NCBI RefSeq assembly: GCF_000003605.2 | Contig: NW_003144225.1 | Coordinates: 1-24,000, forward strand | Direction of reading: 5' to 3' | Length of the DNA stretch: 24,000 nucleotides | From: Saccoglossus kowalevskii | Taxonomy: Eukaryota > Hemichordata > Enteropneusta > Harrimaniidae | Shown: positions 9,590 through 19,837 of the stretch, piece by piece | Layout: each line of letters starts with the position of its first letter | Numbering within the stretch: the stretch's first letter is position 1 | Made by a program: the position numbers and the translations under genes | Notes under the pieces: model-generated | What the model was told of the DNA's origin: nothing | Database searches by the model: none | Seen by the model: the letters and a program-made list of their open reading frames with translations, nothing else

Positions 9590-9662
9590 GGGCGTGTGGC
9601 GCAACGGATAACGCGTCTGACTACGGATCAGAAGATTCCTGGTTCAAATCCTAGCACGCTCG
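9590..9662 (+). tRNA. tRNA-Arg(ACG)-like copy 21, hybrid T stem
   Basis: T stem CCTGG/CCTAG as at 5060, boxes intact, anticodon ACG. Confidence 0.55.
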
Positions 9663-10072
9663 ATATCATGGCACATGTATTAGTTTTCAAGTTATATATA
9701 TATGTTTTCATCACACCATCAACTTTACGATAGCGCAACTCACGTTCGATAAACATGTGACATATGAATCCCAAAAACTGTTTCATTTTCTCACACGTGT
9801 CATTGGTGAACACCAGTGGGACCGATGAGCATATGAGCATCTGCAGGTCAAATGAATCGGCTGGAGTTTCTGCCATTCCAAAATTTGCATGTCTCAAAAC
9901 TGTCATTGATGAACGCTATTTTGACCGTCGAGCATTACGGCCAAACAGTCAACGCATACTATAATTCAAAATTCTGAATAGCCAGAATTCAATTGACTTA
10001 ACTTTTAATTCCTATGTATTTCGATTGTTTCAATGTGTCACGAGTGTTAGGCAAACGCATCAAAGACGAACA

Positions 10073-10145
10073 GGGCGTGTGGCGCAACGGATAACGCGTC
10101 TGACTACGGATCAGAAGATTCCAGGTTCAAATTCTAGCACGCTCG
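10073..10145 (+). tRNA. tRNA-Arg(ACG)-like copy 22, C61 change
   Basis: B box reads GGTTCAAATTC: the C61 that pairs with G53 is T. Otherwise the commonest sequence. Confidence 0.5.
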
Positions 10146-10557
10146 ATATTATGGTACATGTATTAGTTTTCAAGTTATATATGTATGTTTTCATTACAAC
10201 ATCAACTTTACGATAGCGCAACACACCTTCGATAAACATGTGTCATATGAATCCCAAAATCTGCTTCATTTTCTCACACGTGTAATTGGTGAACACCAGT
10301 GGGACCGATGAGCATGTGAGCATCTGCAGGTCAAATGAATCGGCTGGAGATTCTGCTATTCCAAAATTTGCATGTCTCAAAACTGTCATCGATGAACGCT
10401 ATTTTGACCGTCGAGCGTTACGGCCAAACAGTCAACGCATACTATAATTCAAAATTCTGAATATCCAGAATTCAATTGACTTAACTTTTAATTCCTATGT
10501 ATTTCGATTGTTTCAATATGTGTCACGAGTGTTAGGCAAACGCATCAAAGGCGAGCG

Positions 10558-10630
10558 GGGCGTGTGGCGCAACGGATATCGCGTCTGACTACGGATCAGA
10601 AGATTCCAGGTTCAAATCTTGGCACGCTCG
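10558..10630 (+). tRNA. tRNA-Arg(ACG)-like copy 23, CTTGG subtype
   Basis: Same body as 4574 (D stem TCGC, T stem CCAGG/CTTGG). The base before the tRNA is G rather than A. Confidence 0.6.
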
Positions 10631-11042
10631 ATAATAGGGCACATGTATTAATTTTCAAGTTATATATGTATGTTTTCATTACAACATCAACTTTACGATA
10701 GCGTAACTCACCTTCGATAAACATGTGTCACATGAATCCCAAAAACTGTTTCATTTTCTCACACGTGTCATTGGTGAACACCAGTGGGACCGATGAGCAT
10801 GTGAGCATCTGCAGGTCAAATGAATCGGCTGGAGATTCTGCTATTCCAAAATTTGCATGTCTCAAAACTGTTATCGATGAGCGCTATTGTGACCGTCGAG
10901 CGTTACGGCCAAACAGTCAATGCATAGTATAATTCAAAATTCTGAATATCCAGAATTCAATTGACTTAACTTTTAATTCCTATGTATTTCGATTGTTTCA
11001 ATATGTGTCACGAGTGTTAGGCAAACGCATCAAAGGTGAACA

Positions 11043-11114
11043 GGGCGTGTGGCGCAACGGATAACGGGTCTGACTACTGATCAGAAGATTCCAGGTTCAA
11101 ATCTAGCACGCTCG
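11043..11114 (+). pseudogene. tRNA-Arg-like copy 24, anticodon ACT, 72 nt
   Basis: Anticodon loop CTACTGA gives ACT; the D stem has C25 to G; one base is missing from the T stem (CAAATCTAGC). Non-functional as a tRNA. Confidence 0.75.
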
Positions 11115-11526
11115 ATATTATGGCACTTGTATTAGTTTTCAAGTTATATATGTATGTTTTCATCACACCATCAACTTTACGATAGCGCAACTCACCTTCG
11201 ATAAACATGTGTCATATGAATCCCAAAATCTGTTTCATTTTCTCACACGTGTCATTGGTGAACAGCAGTGGGACCGATGAGCATGTGAGCATCTGCAGGT
11301 CAAATGAATCGGCTGGAGATTCTGCTATTCCAAAATTTGCATGTCTCAAAACTGTCATCGATGAACGCTATTGTGACCGTCGAGCGTTACGGCCAAACAG
11401 TCAATGCATAGTATAATTCAACATTCTGAATATCCAGAATTCAATTGACTTAACTTTTAATTCCTATGTATTTCGATTGTTTCAATATGTGTCACGAGTG
11501 TTAGGCAAACGCATCAAAGGTGAACA

Positions 11527-11598
11527 GGGCGTGTGGCAAACGGATAACGCGTCTGACTACGGATCAGTAGATTCCAGGTTCAAATCCTAGCACGCTCG
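11527..11598 (+). pseudogene. tRNA-Arg-like copy 25, D-arm deletion
   Basis: One base is lost from the D stem (GGCAAACGG for GGCGCAACGG), breaking the A box, and the anticodon stem 3' strand is TCAGT. B box intact. Confidence 0.75.
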
Positions 11599-12009
11599 AA
11601 ATTATGGCACATGTATTAGTTTTCAAGTTATATATGTATGTTTTCATCACACCATCAACTTTACGATAGCGCAACTCACCTTCGATAAACATGTGTCATA
11701 TGAATCCAAAATCTGTTTCATTTTCTCACACGTGTTCTTGGTGAACACCAATGTGACCGATGAGCATGTGAGCATCTGCAGGTCAAATGAATCGGCTTGC
11801 GATTCTGCCATTCCAAAATTTGCATGTCTCAAAACTGTCATCGATGAACGCTATTGTGACCGTCGAGCGTTACGGCCAATCAGTCAACGCATAGTGTAAT
11901 TCAAAATTCTGAATATCCAGAATTCAATTGACTTAACTTTTAATTCCTATGTATTTCGATTGTTTCAATATGTGTCACGAGTGTTAGGCAAACGCATCAA
12001 AGGCGAGCA

Positions 12010-12082
12010 GGGCGTGTGGCGCAACGGATATCGCGTCTGACTACGGATCAGAAGATTCCAGGTTCAAATCTTGGCACGCTCG
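12010..12082 (+). tRNA. tRNA-Arg(ACG)-like copy 26, CTTGG subtype
   Basis: Same as 4574, including trailer GATAATAGGG and ATTAATTTTC downstream. Confidence 0.6.
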
Positions 12083-12494
12083 ATAATAGGGCACATGTAT
12101 TAATTTTCAAGTTATATATGTATGTTTTCATTACAACATCAACTTTACGATAGCGTAACTCACCTTCGATAAACATGTGTCACATGAATCACAAAAACTG
12201 TTTCATTTTCTCACACGTGTCATTGGTGAACACCAGTGGGACCGATGAGCATGTGAGCATCTGCATGTCAAATGAATCGTCTGGAGTTTCTGCCATTCCA
12301 AAATTTGCATGTCTCAAAACTGTCATCGATGAACGCCATTTTGACCGTCGAGCATTACGGCCAATCAGTCAACGCATATTATAATTCAAAATTCTGAATA
12401 TCCAGAATTCAATTGACTTAACTTTTAATTCCTATGTATTTCGATTGTTTCAATATGTGTCACGAGTGTTAGGCAAACGCATCAAAGGTGAACA

Positions 12495-12567
12495 GGACGT
12501 GTGGCGCAACGGATAACGCGTCTGACTACGGATCAGAAGATTCCAGGTTCAACTCCTAGCACGCTCG
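12495..12567 (+). tRNA. tRNA-Arg(ACG)-like copy 27, G3 to A
   Basis: Acceptor GGACGTG loses the third pair. The T loop is TTCAACT, still a valid B box. Anticodon ACG. Confidence 0.55.
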
Positions 12568-12979
12568 ATAGTATGGTACATGTATTAGTTTTCAAGTTAT
12601 ATATGTATGTTTTCATTACAACATCAACTTTACGATAGCGCAACTCACCTTCGATAAACATGTGTCATATGAATCCAAAAATCTGTTTAATTTTCTCACA
12701 CGTGTCATTGGTGAACAGCAGTGGGACCGATGAGCATGTGAGCATCTGCAGGTCAAATGAATCGGCTGGAGTTTCTGCCATTCCAAAATTTGCATGTCTC
12801 AAAACTGTCATCGATGAACGCTATTGTGACCGTCGAGCGTTACGGCCAATCAGTCAACGCATAGTGTAATTCAAAATTCTGAATATCCAGAATTCAATTG
12901 ACTTAACTTTCAATTCCTATGTATTTCGATTGTTTCAATATGTGTAACGAGTGTTAGGCAAACGCATCGAAGGTGAACA

Positions 12980-13052
12980 GGGCGTGTGGCGCAACGGATA
13001 ACGCGTCTGACTACGGATCAGAAGATTCCAGGTTCAAATCCTAGCACGCTCG
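12980..13052 (+). tRNA. tRNA-Arg(ACG)-like copy 28, commonest sequence
   Basis: Identical to the copy at 669. 5' flank carries the GTGTAACGAG and CATCGAAGG variant shared with 669 and 18310. Confidence 0.65.
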
Positions 13053-13464
13053 ATATTATGGCACTTGTATTAGTTTTCAAGTTATATATGTTTGTTTTCA
13101 TTACAACATCAACTTTACGATAGCGCAACTCACCTTCGATAAACATGTGTCATATGAATCCCAAAATCTGTTTCATTTTCTCACATGTGTCATTGGTGAA
13201 CACCAGTGGGACCGATGAGCATGTGAGCATCTGCAGGTCAAATGAATCGGCTGGAGATTCTGCTATTCCAAAATTTGCATGTCTCAAAACTGTCATCGAT
13301 GAACGCTATTGTGACCGTCGAGCGTTACGGCCAAACAGTCAACATATACTATAATTCAAAATTCTGAATATCCAGAATTCAATTGACTTAACTTTTAATT
13401 CCTATGTATTTCGATTGTTTCAATATGTGTCACGAGTGTTAGGCAAACGCATCAAAGGTGAACA

Positions 13465-13536
13465 GGGTGTGTGGCAAACGGATAACGCGTCTGACTGCGG
13501 ATCAGAAGATTCCAGGTTCAAATCCTAGCACGCTCG
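13465..13536 (+). pseudogene. tRNA-Arg-like copy 29, anticodon GCG, D-arm deletion
   Basis: GGCAAACGG deletion in the D arm, C4 to T in the acceptor, loop CTGCGGA (anticodon GCG). B box intact. Confidence 0.75.
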
Positions 13537-13948
13537 ATATTATGGCACATGTATTAGTTTTCAAGTTATATATGTATGTTTTCATCACACCATCAACTTT
13601 ACGATAGCGCAACTCACCTTCGATAAACATGTGTAATATGAATCCCAAAATCTTTTTCATTTTCTCACACGTGTTATTGGTGAACACCAGTGGGACCGAT
13701 GAGCATGTGAGCATCTGCAGGTCAAATGAATCGGCTGGAGATTCTGCTATTCCAAAATGTGCATGTCTCAAAACTGTCATCGATGAACGCTATTGTGACA
13801 GTCGAGCGTTACAGCCAAACAGTCAACGCATAGTATAATTCAAAATTCTGAATATCCAGAATTCAATTGACTTAACTTTTAATTCCTATGTATTTCGATT
13901 GTTTCAATATGTGTCACGAGTGTTAGGCAAACGCATCGAAGGTGAACA

Positions 13949-14021
13949 GGGCGTGTGGCGCAACGGATAACGCGTCTGACTACGGATCAGAAGATTCCAG
14001 GTTCAAATCCTAGCACGCTCG
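13949..14021 (+). tRNA. tRNA-Arg(ACG)-like copy 30, commonest sequence
   Basis: Identical to the copy at 669, with intact boxes and TTTT at 14043-14046. Confidence 0.65.
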
Positions 14022-14433
14022 ATATTATGGCACTTGTATTAGTTTTCAAGTTATATATGTATGTTTTCATTACACCATCAACTTTACGATAGCGCAACTC
14101 ACCTTTGATAAACATGTGTCATATGAATCCCAAAATCTGTTTCATTTTGTCACACGTGTCATTGGTGAACACCAGTGGGACCGATGAGCATGTGAGCATC
14201 TGCAGGTCAAATGAATCGGCTGGAGATTCTGCCATTCCAAAATTTGCATGTCTCAAAACTGTCATCGATGAACGCTATTGTGACCGTCGAGCGTTACGGC
14301 CAAACAGTCAACGAATACTATAATTCAAAATTCTGAATATCCAGAATTCAATTGACTTAACTTTTAATTCCTATGTATTTCGATTGTTTCAATATGTGTC
14401 ACGAGTGTTAGGCAAACGCATCAAAGGTTAACA

Positions 14434-14506
14434 GGGCGTGTGGCGCAACGGATAACGCGTCTGACTGCGGATCAGAAGATTCCAGGTTCAAATCCTAGCA
14501 CGCTCG
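14434..14506 (+). tRNA. tRNA-Arg-like copy 31, anticodon GCG
   Basis: Matches the commonest sequence except A34 to G, giving anticodon GCG. Full-length with both boxes intact, so the cleanest carrier of this anticodon in the window. Confidence 0.6.
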
Positions 14507-14918
14507 ATATTATGGCACATGTATTAGTTTTCAAGTTATATATGTATGTTTTCATCACAACATCAACTTTACGATAGCGCAACTCACCTTCGATAAACAT
14601 GTGTCATATGAATCCCAAAATCTGTTTCATTTTCTCACACGTGTCATTGGTGAACACCAGTGGGACCGATGAGCATGTGAGCATCTGCAGGTCAAATGAA
14701 TCGGCTGGAGATTCTGCTATTCCAAAATTTGCATGTCTCAAAACTGTCATCGATGAACGCTATTGTGACAGTCGAGCGTTACAGCCAAACAGTCAACGCA
14801 TAGTATAATTCAAAATTCTGAATATCCAGAATTCAATTGACTTAACTTTTAATTCCTATGTATTTCGATTGTTTCAATATGTATAACGAGTGTTAGGCAA
14901 ACGCATCGAAGGTGAACA

Positions 14919-14991
14919 GGGCGTGTGGCGCAACGGATAACGCGTCTGACTACGGATCAGAAGATTCCAGGTTCAAATCCTAGCACGCTCG
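14919..14991 (+). tRNA. tRNA-Arg(ACG)-like copy 32, commonest sequence
   Basis: Identical to the copy at 669. Flank has GTATAACGAG and CATCGAAGG. Confidence 0.65.
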
Positions 14992-15403
14992 ATATTATGG
15001 CACTTGTATTAGTTTTCAAGTTATATATGTTTGTTTTCATTACAACATCAACTTTACGATAGCGCAACTCACCTTCGATAAACATGTGTCATATGAATCC
15101 CAAAATCTGTTTCATTTTCTCACATGTGTCATTGGTGAACACCAGTGGGACCGATGAGCATGTGAGCATCTGCAGGTCAAATGAATCGGCTGGAGATTCT
15201 GCTATTCCAAAATTTGCATGTCTCAAAACTGTCATCGATGAACGCTATTGTGACCGTCGAGCGTTACGGCCAATCAGTCAACGCATAGTGTAATTCAAAA
15301 TTCTGAATATCCAGAATTCAATTGACTTAACTTTTAATTCCTATGTATTTCGATTGTTTCAATATGTGTCACGAGTGTTAGGCAAACGCATCAAAGGTGA
15401 AAA

Positions 15404-15475
15404 GGGCGTGTGGCAAACGGATAACGCGTCTGACTACGGATCAGAAGATTCCAGGTTCAAATCCTAGCTCGCTCG
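15404..15475 (+). pseudogene. tRNA-Arg-like copy 33, D-arm deletion
   Basis: GGCAAACGG deletion and acceptor 3' strand CTCGCTC. Its monomer also shares AATCCAAAATC and GGCTTGCGATTC with the one after 11527. Confidence 0.75.
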
Positions 15476-15886
15476 AAATTATGGCACATGTATTAGTTTT
15501 CAAGTTATATATGTATGTTTTCATCACACCATCAACTTTACGATAGCGCAACTCACCTTCGATAAACATGTGTCATATGAATCCAAAATCTGTTTCATTT
15601 TCTCACACGTGTCATTGGTGAACACCAATGGGACCGATGAGCATGTGAGCATCTGCAGGTCAAATGAATCGGCTTGCGATTCTGCCATTCCAAAATTTGC
15701 ATGTCTCAAAACTGTCATCGATGAACGCTATTGTGACCGTCGAGCGTTACGGCCAATCAGTCAACGCATAGTGTAATTCAAAATTCTGAATATCCAGAAT
15801 TCAATTGACTTAACTTTCAATTCCTATGTATTTCGATTGTTTCAATATGTGTCACGAGTGTTAGGCAAACGCATCAAAGGTGAACA

Positions 15887-15958
15887 GGGCGTGTGGCAAA
15901 CGGATAACGCGTCTGACTACGGATCAGAAGATTCCAGGTTCAAATCCTAGCACGCTCG
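15887..15958 (+). pseudogene. tRNA-Arg-like copy 34, D-arm deletion
   Basis: GGCAAACGG deletion; otherwise the commonest sequence with intact B box and anticodon ACG. Confidence 0.75.
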
Positions 15959-16370
15959 AAATTATGGCACATGTATTAGTTTTCAAGTTATATATGTATG
16001 TTTTCATCACACCATCAACTTTACGATAGCGCAACTCACCTTCGATAAACATGTGTCATATGAATCCCAAAATCTGTTTCATTTTCTCACACGTGTCATT
16101 GGTGAACACCAATGGGACCGATGAGCATGTGAGCATCTGCAGGTCAAATGAATCGGCTTGAGATTCTGCCATTCCAAAATTTGCATGTCTCAAAAATGTC
16201 ATCGATGAACGCTATTGTGACCGTCGAGCGTTACGGCCAATCAGTCAACGCATAGTGTAATTCAAAATTCTGAATATCCCGAATTCAATTGACTTAACTT
16301 TTAATTCCTATGTATTTCGATTGTTTCAATATGTGTCACGAGTGTTAGGCAAACGCATCAAAGGTGAACA

Positions 16371-16443
16371 GGACGTGTGGCGCAACGGATAACGCGTCTG
16401 ACTGCGGATCAGAAGATTCCTGGTTCAAATCCTGGCACGCTCA
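16371..16443 (+). tRNA. tRNA-Arg-like copy 35, anticodon GCG, CCTGG subtype
   Basis: Acceptor GGACGTG, loop CTGCGGA, T stem CCTGG/CCTGG (T51/T63 mismatch only), discriminator A, trailer AGTATTATGG. Confidence 0.55.
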
Positions 16444-16673
16444 GTATTATGGCACATGTATTAGTTTTCAAGTTATATATGTTTGTTTTCATTACAACAT
16501 CAACTTTACGATAGCGCAACTCACCTTCGATAAACATGTGTCATATGAATCCCAAAATCTGTTTCATTTTCTCACACGTGTCATTGGTGAACACCAGTGG
16601 GACCGATGAGCATATAAGCATCTGCAGGTCAAATGAATCGGCTGGAGTTTCTGCCATTCCAAAATTTGCATGT

Positions 16674-17097
16674 TTCAAAACTGTCATCGATGAACGCCAT
16701 TTTGACCGTCGAGCATTACGGCCAATCAGTCAACGCATAGTATAATTCAAAATTCTGAATATCCAGAATTCAATTGACTTAACTTTTAACTCCTATGTAT
16801 TTCGATTGTTTCAATATGTGTCACGAGTGTTAGGCAAACGCATCAAAGGTTAACAGGGCGTGTGGCGCAACGGATAACGCGTCTGACTAGGGATCAGAAG
16901 ATTCCTGGTTCAAATCCTGGCACGCTCAGTATTATGGCACATGTATTAGTTTTCAAGTTATATATGTTTGTTTTCATCACAACATCAACTTTACGATAGC
17001 GCAACTCACCTTCGATAAACATGTCTCATATGAATCCCAAAAACTGTTTCATTTTCTCACACGTGTCATTGGTGAACACCAGTGGGACCGATGAGCA
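16674..17097 (+). repeat. Segment matching the window start (1-425)
   Basis: Aligns with 1-425 except small indels, sharing TTAACTCCTATG, the AGG anticodon, CTCAGTATTATGG and ATGTCTCATATG. After this point the first monomer of the window instead follows the sequence seen at 18067 onward. Confidence 0.75.
16856..16928 (+). tRNA. tRNA-like copy 36, Arg body with anticodon AGG
   Basis: Full 73-nt fold of the CCTGG subtype with loop CTAGGGA, i.e. anticodon AGG, which would read proline codons. Acceptor and boxes intact. Same change as in copy 1. Confidence 0.55.
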
Positions 17098-17340
17098 TAT
17101 GAGCATCTGCAGGTCAAATGAATCGGCTGGAGTTTCTGCCATTCCAAAATTTGCAAGTCTCAAAACTGTCATCGATGAACGCTATTTTGACCGTCGAGCA
17201 TTACGGCCAAACAGTCAAAGCATACTATAATTCAAAATTCTGAATAGCCAGAATTCAATTGACTTAACTTTTAATTCCTATGTATTTCGATCGTTTCAAT
17301 ATGTGTCACGAGTGTTAGGCAAACGCATCAATGGTGAACA

Positions 17341-17413
17341 GGGCGTGTGGCGCAACGGATAACGCGTCTGACTACGGATCAGAAGATTCCATGTTCAAAT
17401 CCTAGCACGCTCG
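17341..17413 (+). tRNA. tRNA-Arg(ACG)-like copy 37, B box damaged
   Basis: T stem CCATG breaks pairing and turns the B box into TGTTCAAATCC. Anticodon ACG. Confidence 0.5.
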
Positions 17414-17825
17414 ATAGTATGGTACATGTATTAGTTTTCAAGTTATATATGTATGTTTTCATTACAACATCAACTTTACGATAGCGCAACTCACCTTCGA
17501 TAAACATGTGTCATATGAATCCCAAAATCTGTTTCATTTTCTCACACGTGTCATTGGTGAACACCAGTGGGACCGATGAGCATATAAGCATCTGCAGGTC
17601 AAATGAATCGGCTGGAGTTTCTGCCATTCCAAAATTTGCATGTTTCAAAACTGTCATCGATGAACGCTATTGTGACCGTCGAGCGTTACGGCCAAACAGT
17701 CAACGAATACTATAATTCAAAATTCTGAATATCCAGAATTCAATTGACTTAACTTTTAATTCCTATGTATTTCGATTGTTTCTATATGTGTCACGAGTGT
17801 TAGGCAAACGCATCAAAGGTGAACA

Positions 17826-17897
17826 GGGCGTGTGGCAAACGGATAACGCGTCTGACTGCGGATCAGAAGATTCCAGGTTCAAATCCTAGCACGCTCG
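17826..17897 (+). pseudogene. tRNA-Arg-like copy 38, anticodon GCG, D-arm deletion
   Basis: GGCAAACGG deletion together with loop CTGCGGA, the same pair of changes as at 13465. Confidence 0.75.
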
Positions 17898-18309
17898 ATA
17901 TTATGGCACATGTATTAGTTTTCAAGTTATATATGTATGTTTTCATCACAACATCAACTTTACGATAGCGCAACTCACCTTCGATAAACATGTGTCATAT
18001 GAATCCCAAAATCTGTTTCATTTTCTCACACGTGTCATTGGTGAACACCAGTGGGACCGATGAGCATGTGAGCATCTGCAGGTCAAATGAATCGGCTGGA
18101 GATTCTGCTATTCCAAAATTTGCATGTCTCAAAACTGTCATCGATGAACGCTATTGTGACAGTCGAGCGTTACAGCCAAACAGTCAACGCATAGTATAAT
18201 TCAAAATTCTGAATATCCAGAATTCAATTGACTTAACTTTTAATTCCTATGTATTTCGATTGTTTCAATATGTGTAACGAGTGTTAGGCAAACGCATCGA
18301 AGGTGAACA

Positions 18310-18382
18310 GGGCGTGTGGCGCAACGGATAACGCGTCTGACTACGGATCAGAAGATTCCAGGTTCAAATCCTAGCACGCTCG
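18310..18382 (+). tRNA. tRNA-Arg(ACG)-like copy 39, commonest sequence
   Basis: Identical to the copy at 669; flank also shares GTGTAACGAG and CATCGAAGG with it. Confidence 0.65.
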
Positions 18383-18801
18383 ATATTATGGCACATGTAT
18401 TAGTTTTCAAGTTATATATGTGTGTTTTCATCACAACATCAACTTTACGATAGCGCAACTCACCTTCGATAAACATGTTTCATATGAATCCCAAAAACTG
18501 TTTCATTTTCTCACACGTGTCATTGGTGAACACCAGTGGGACCGATGAGCATATGAGCATCTGCAGGACAAATGAATCGGCTGGAGTTTCTGCCATTCCA
18601 AAATTTGCATGTCTCAAAACTGTCATTGATGAACGCTATTTTGACCGTCGAGCATTACGGCCAAACAGTCAACGCATACTATAATTCAAAATTCTGAATA
18701 GCCAGAATTCAATTGACTTAACTTTTAATTCCTATGTATTTCGATTGTTTCAATATGTGTCACGAGTGTTAGGCAAACGCATCAAAGATGAACAGGGCGT
18801 G

Positions 18802-18812
18802 TGGCGCAACGG
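18802..18812 (+). promoter_or_regulatory. Pol III A box (example copy)
   Basis: TGGCGCAACGG fits the type 2 Pol III A-box consensus TRGCNNARYGG and sits at the normal place, from tRNA base 8 through the D loop. The same word occurs at this place in most copies. Some copies are damaged: GTGACGC (6515, 6851, 7336, 9261), GGCACAACGG (4089, 8776, 21050), GGCAAACGG (11527, 13465, 15404, 15887, 17826). Confidence 0.8.
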
Positions 18813-18845
18813 ATAACGCGTCTGACTACGGATCAGAAGATTCCA

Positions 18846-18856
18846 GGTTCAAATCC
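18846..18856 (+). promoter_or_regulatory. Pol III B box (example copy)
   Basis: GGTTCAAATCC is an exact match to the B-box consensus GGTTCRANYCC, the TFIIIC binding element, in the T arm of the tRNA-like unit. Most copies keep it. Broken versions include GGTTAAAATCC (1153, 3598), GGTTCTAATCC (4089), TGTTCAAATCC (17341) and GTTTCAAATCC (20565); the 6515 and 9261 copies have lost it by deletion. Confidence 0.85.
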
Positions 18857-18888
18857 TAGCACGCTCGATATTACGGCACTTGTATTAG

Positions 18889-18892
18889 TTTT
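18889..18892 (+). terminator. Possible Pol III terminator (TTTT, example copy)
   Basis: The first run of four T after the tRNA 3' end lies 22 nt downstream, inside TATTAGTTTTCAAG. The run is present in nearly every monomer; it is TTTTT in the short dimer members (near 21483, 22311, 23134), shortened to TTT in the monomer of 1638, and TTTG in the last monomer. Four T is the minimal animal Pol III stop, so this would end a precursor of about 98 nt. Read-through to the next TTTT about 20 nt later is possible. Confidence 0.5.
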
Positions 18893-18997
18893 CAAGTTAT
18901 ATATGTATGTTTTCATCACACCATCAACTTTACGATAGCGCAACTCACCTTCGATAAACATGTGTCATATGAATCCCAAAATCTGTTTCATTTTCTC

Positions 18998-19022
18998 ACA
19001 CGTGTCATTGGTGAACACCAGT
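18998..19022. other. Paired palindromes (E-box-like ACACGTGT plus inverted repeat), example copy
   Basis: ACACGTGT at 18998-19005 is a perfect 8-bp palindrome containing the E-box core CACGTG. One base later ATTGGTG and CACCAGT form 7-bp inverted arms around AA. In many monomers the right arm is CACCAAT, making the arms perfectly complementary (e.g. 5757-5772). The pair is kept in both kinds of shortened monomer. It could be a protein site or a hairpin; I cannot tell which. Confidence 0.55.
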
Positions 19023-19174
19023 GGGACCGATGAGCATGTGAGCATCTGCAGGTCAAATGAATCGTCTGGAGTTTCTGCCATTCCAAAATTTGCATGTCTC
19101 AAAACTATCATCGATGAACGCCATTTTGACCGTCGAGCATTACGGCCAATCAGTCAACGCATAGTATAATTCAA

Positions 19175-19194
19175 AATTCTGAATATCCAGAATT
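19175..19194. other. Inverted repeat AATTCTG / CAGAATT (example copy)
   Basis: Seven-bp arms around a 6-nt loop AATATC, about 100 nt upstream of the next tRNA. Present in nearly every long monomer. Variants hit loop (AATAGC) or stem (ATTGTG near 6412 and 9158; ATACTG near 21777 and 22599), and the older monomers near 8203 and 8680 have AATTCAG...CTAGAATT. Loss of stem pairing in several copies argues against strong constraint. Confidence 0.45.
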
Positions 19195-19279
19195 CAATTG
19201 ACTTAACTTTTAATTCCTATGTATTTCGATTGTTTCAATATGTGTCACGAGTGTTAGGCAAACGCATCAAAGGTTAACA

Positions 19280-19352
19280 GGGCGTGTGGCGCAACGGATA
19301 ACGGGTCTGACTACGGATCAGAAGATTCCTGGTTCAAATCCTGGCACGCTCA
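19280..19352 (+). tRNA. tRNA-Arg(ACG)-like copy 41, CCTGG subtype
   Basis: D stem C25 to G (ACGG), T stem CCTGG/CCTGG, discriminator A. Anticodon ACG, B box intact. Confidence 0.55.
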
Positions 19353-19764
19353 GTATTATGGCACATGTATTAGTTTTCAAGTTATATATGTGTGTTTTCA
19401 TCACAACATCAACTTTACGATAGCGCAACTCACCTTCGATAAACATGTGTCATATGAATCCCAAAAACTGTTTCATTTTCTCACACGTGTCATTGGTGAA
19501 CACCAGTGGGACCGATGAGCATATGAGCATCTGCAGGTCAAATGAATCGGCTGGAGTTTCTGCCATTCCAAAATTTGCATGTCTCAAAACTGTCATCGAT
19601 GAACGCTATTTTGACCGTCGAGCATTACGGCCAATCAGTCAACGCATAGTATAATTCAAAATTCTGAATATCCAGAATTCAATTGACTTAACTTTTAATT
19701 CCTATGTATTTCGATTGTTTCAATATGTGTCACGAGTGTTAGGCAAACGCATCAAAGGTGAACA

Positions 19765-19837
19765 GGGCGTGTGGCGCAACGGATAACGCGTCTGACTAAG
19801 GATCAGACGATTCCTGGTCCAAATCCTGGCACGCTCA
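19765..19837 (+). tRNA. tRNA-like copy 42, Arg body with anticodon AAG
   Basis: Loop CTAAGGA gives AAG. B box is GGTCCAAATCC and the variable region has ACGATT. CCTGG subtype with discriminator A. Unlikely to be functional. Confidence 0.5.

Larger units (their letters stand above)
9301..10830 (+). repeat. Segmental block, copy 2 (matches 3301-4846)
   Basis: Carries the markers listed for 3301-4846 in the same order. It lacks the 8-bp GAGCATCT duplication and begins exactly at the deletion junction of the shortened monomer. Confidence 0.8.
18795..18867 (+). tRNA. tRNA-Arg(ACG)-like copy 40, commonest sequence
   Basis: Identical to the copy at 669. Used as the reference copy for the A box, B box and terminator entries. 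Confidence 0.65.
18795..19279 (+). repeat. Representative full 485-bp monomer
   Basis: A clean example of the unit. Order: tRNA-Arg-like sequence 18795-18867; trailer with TTTT at 18889-18892; AT-rich segment with TTATATATGTATG; ACACGTGT palindrome 18998-19005; inverted repeat 19007-19022; a region of about 150 bp without recognised motifs; inverted repeat AATTCTG/CAGAATT 19175-19194; then 5' flank up to the next tRNA start at 19280. The 412-bp spacer holds no gene that I can support: open frames of about 64-92 codons occur on both strands but are interrupted in other monomers. Confidence 0.9.

Noticed and set aside
18960-19169. A 69-residue open frame (start MCHMNPK, end RPNSQRIV or similar) recurring in about 40 monomers on the + strand
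   Set aside because: It recurs because the DNA repeats. Several monomers break it (stop after ATG at 1802; 8-bp frameshifts at 2359 and 3843; one-base losses near 11706 and 15584; loss in short monomers). No domain, signal peptide or codon pattern supports a protein, and an overlapping frame on the other strand is open equally often.
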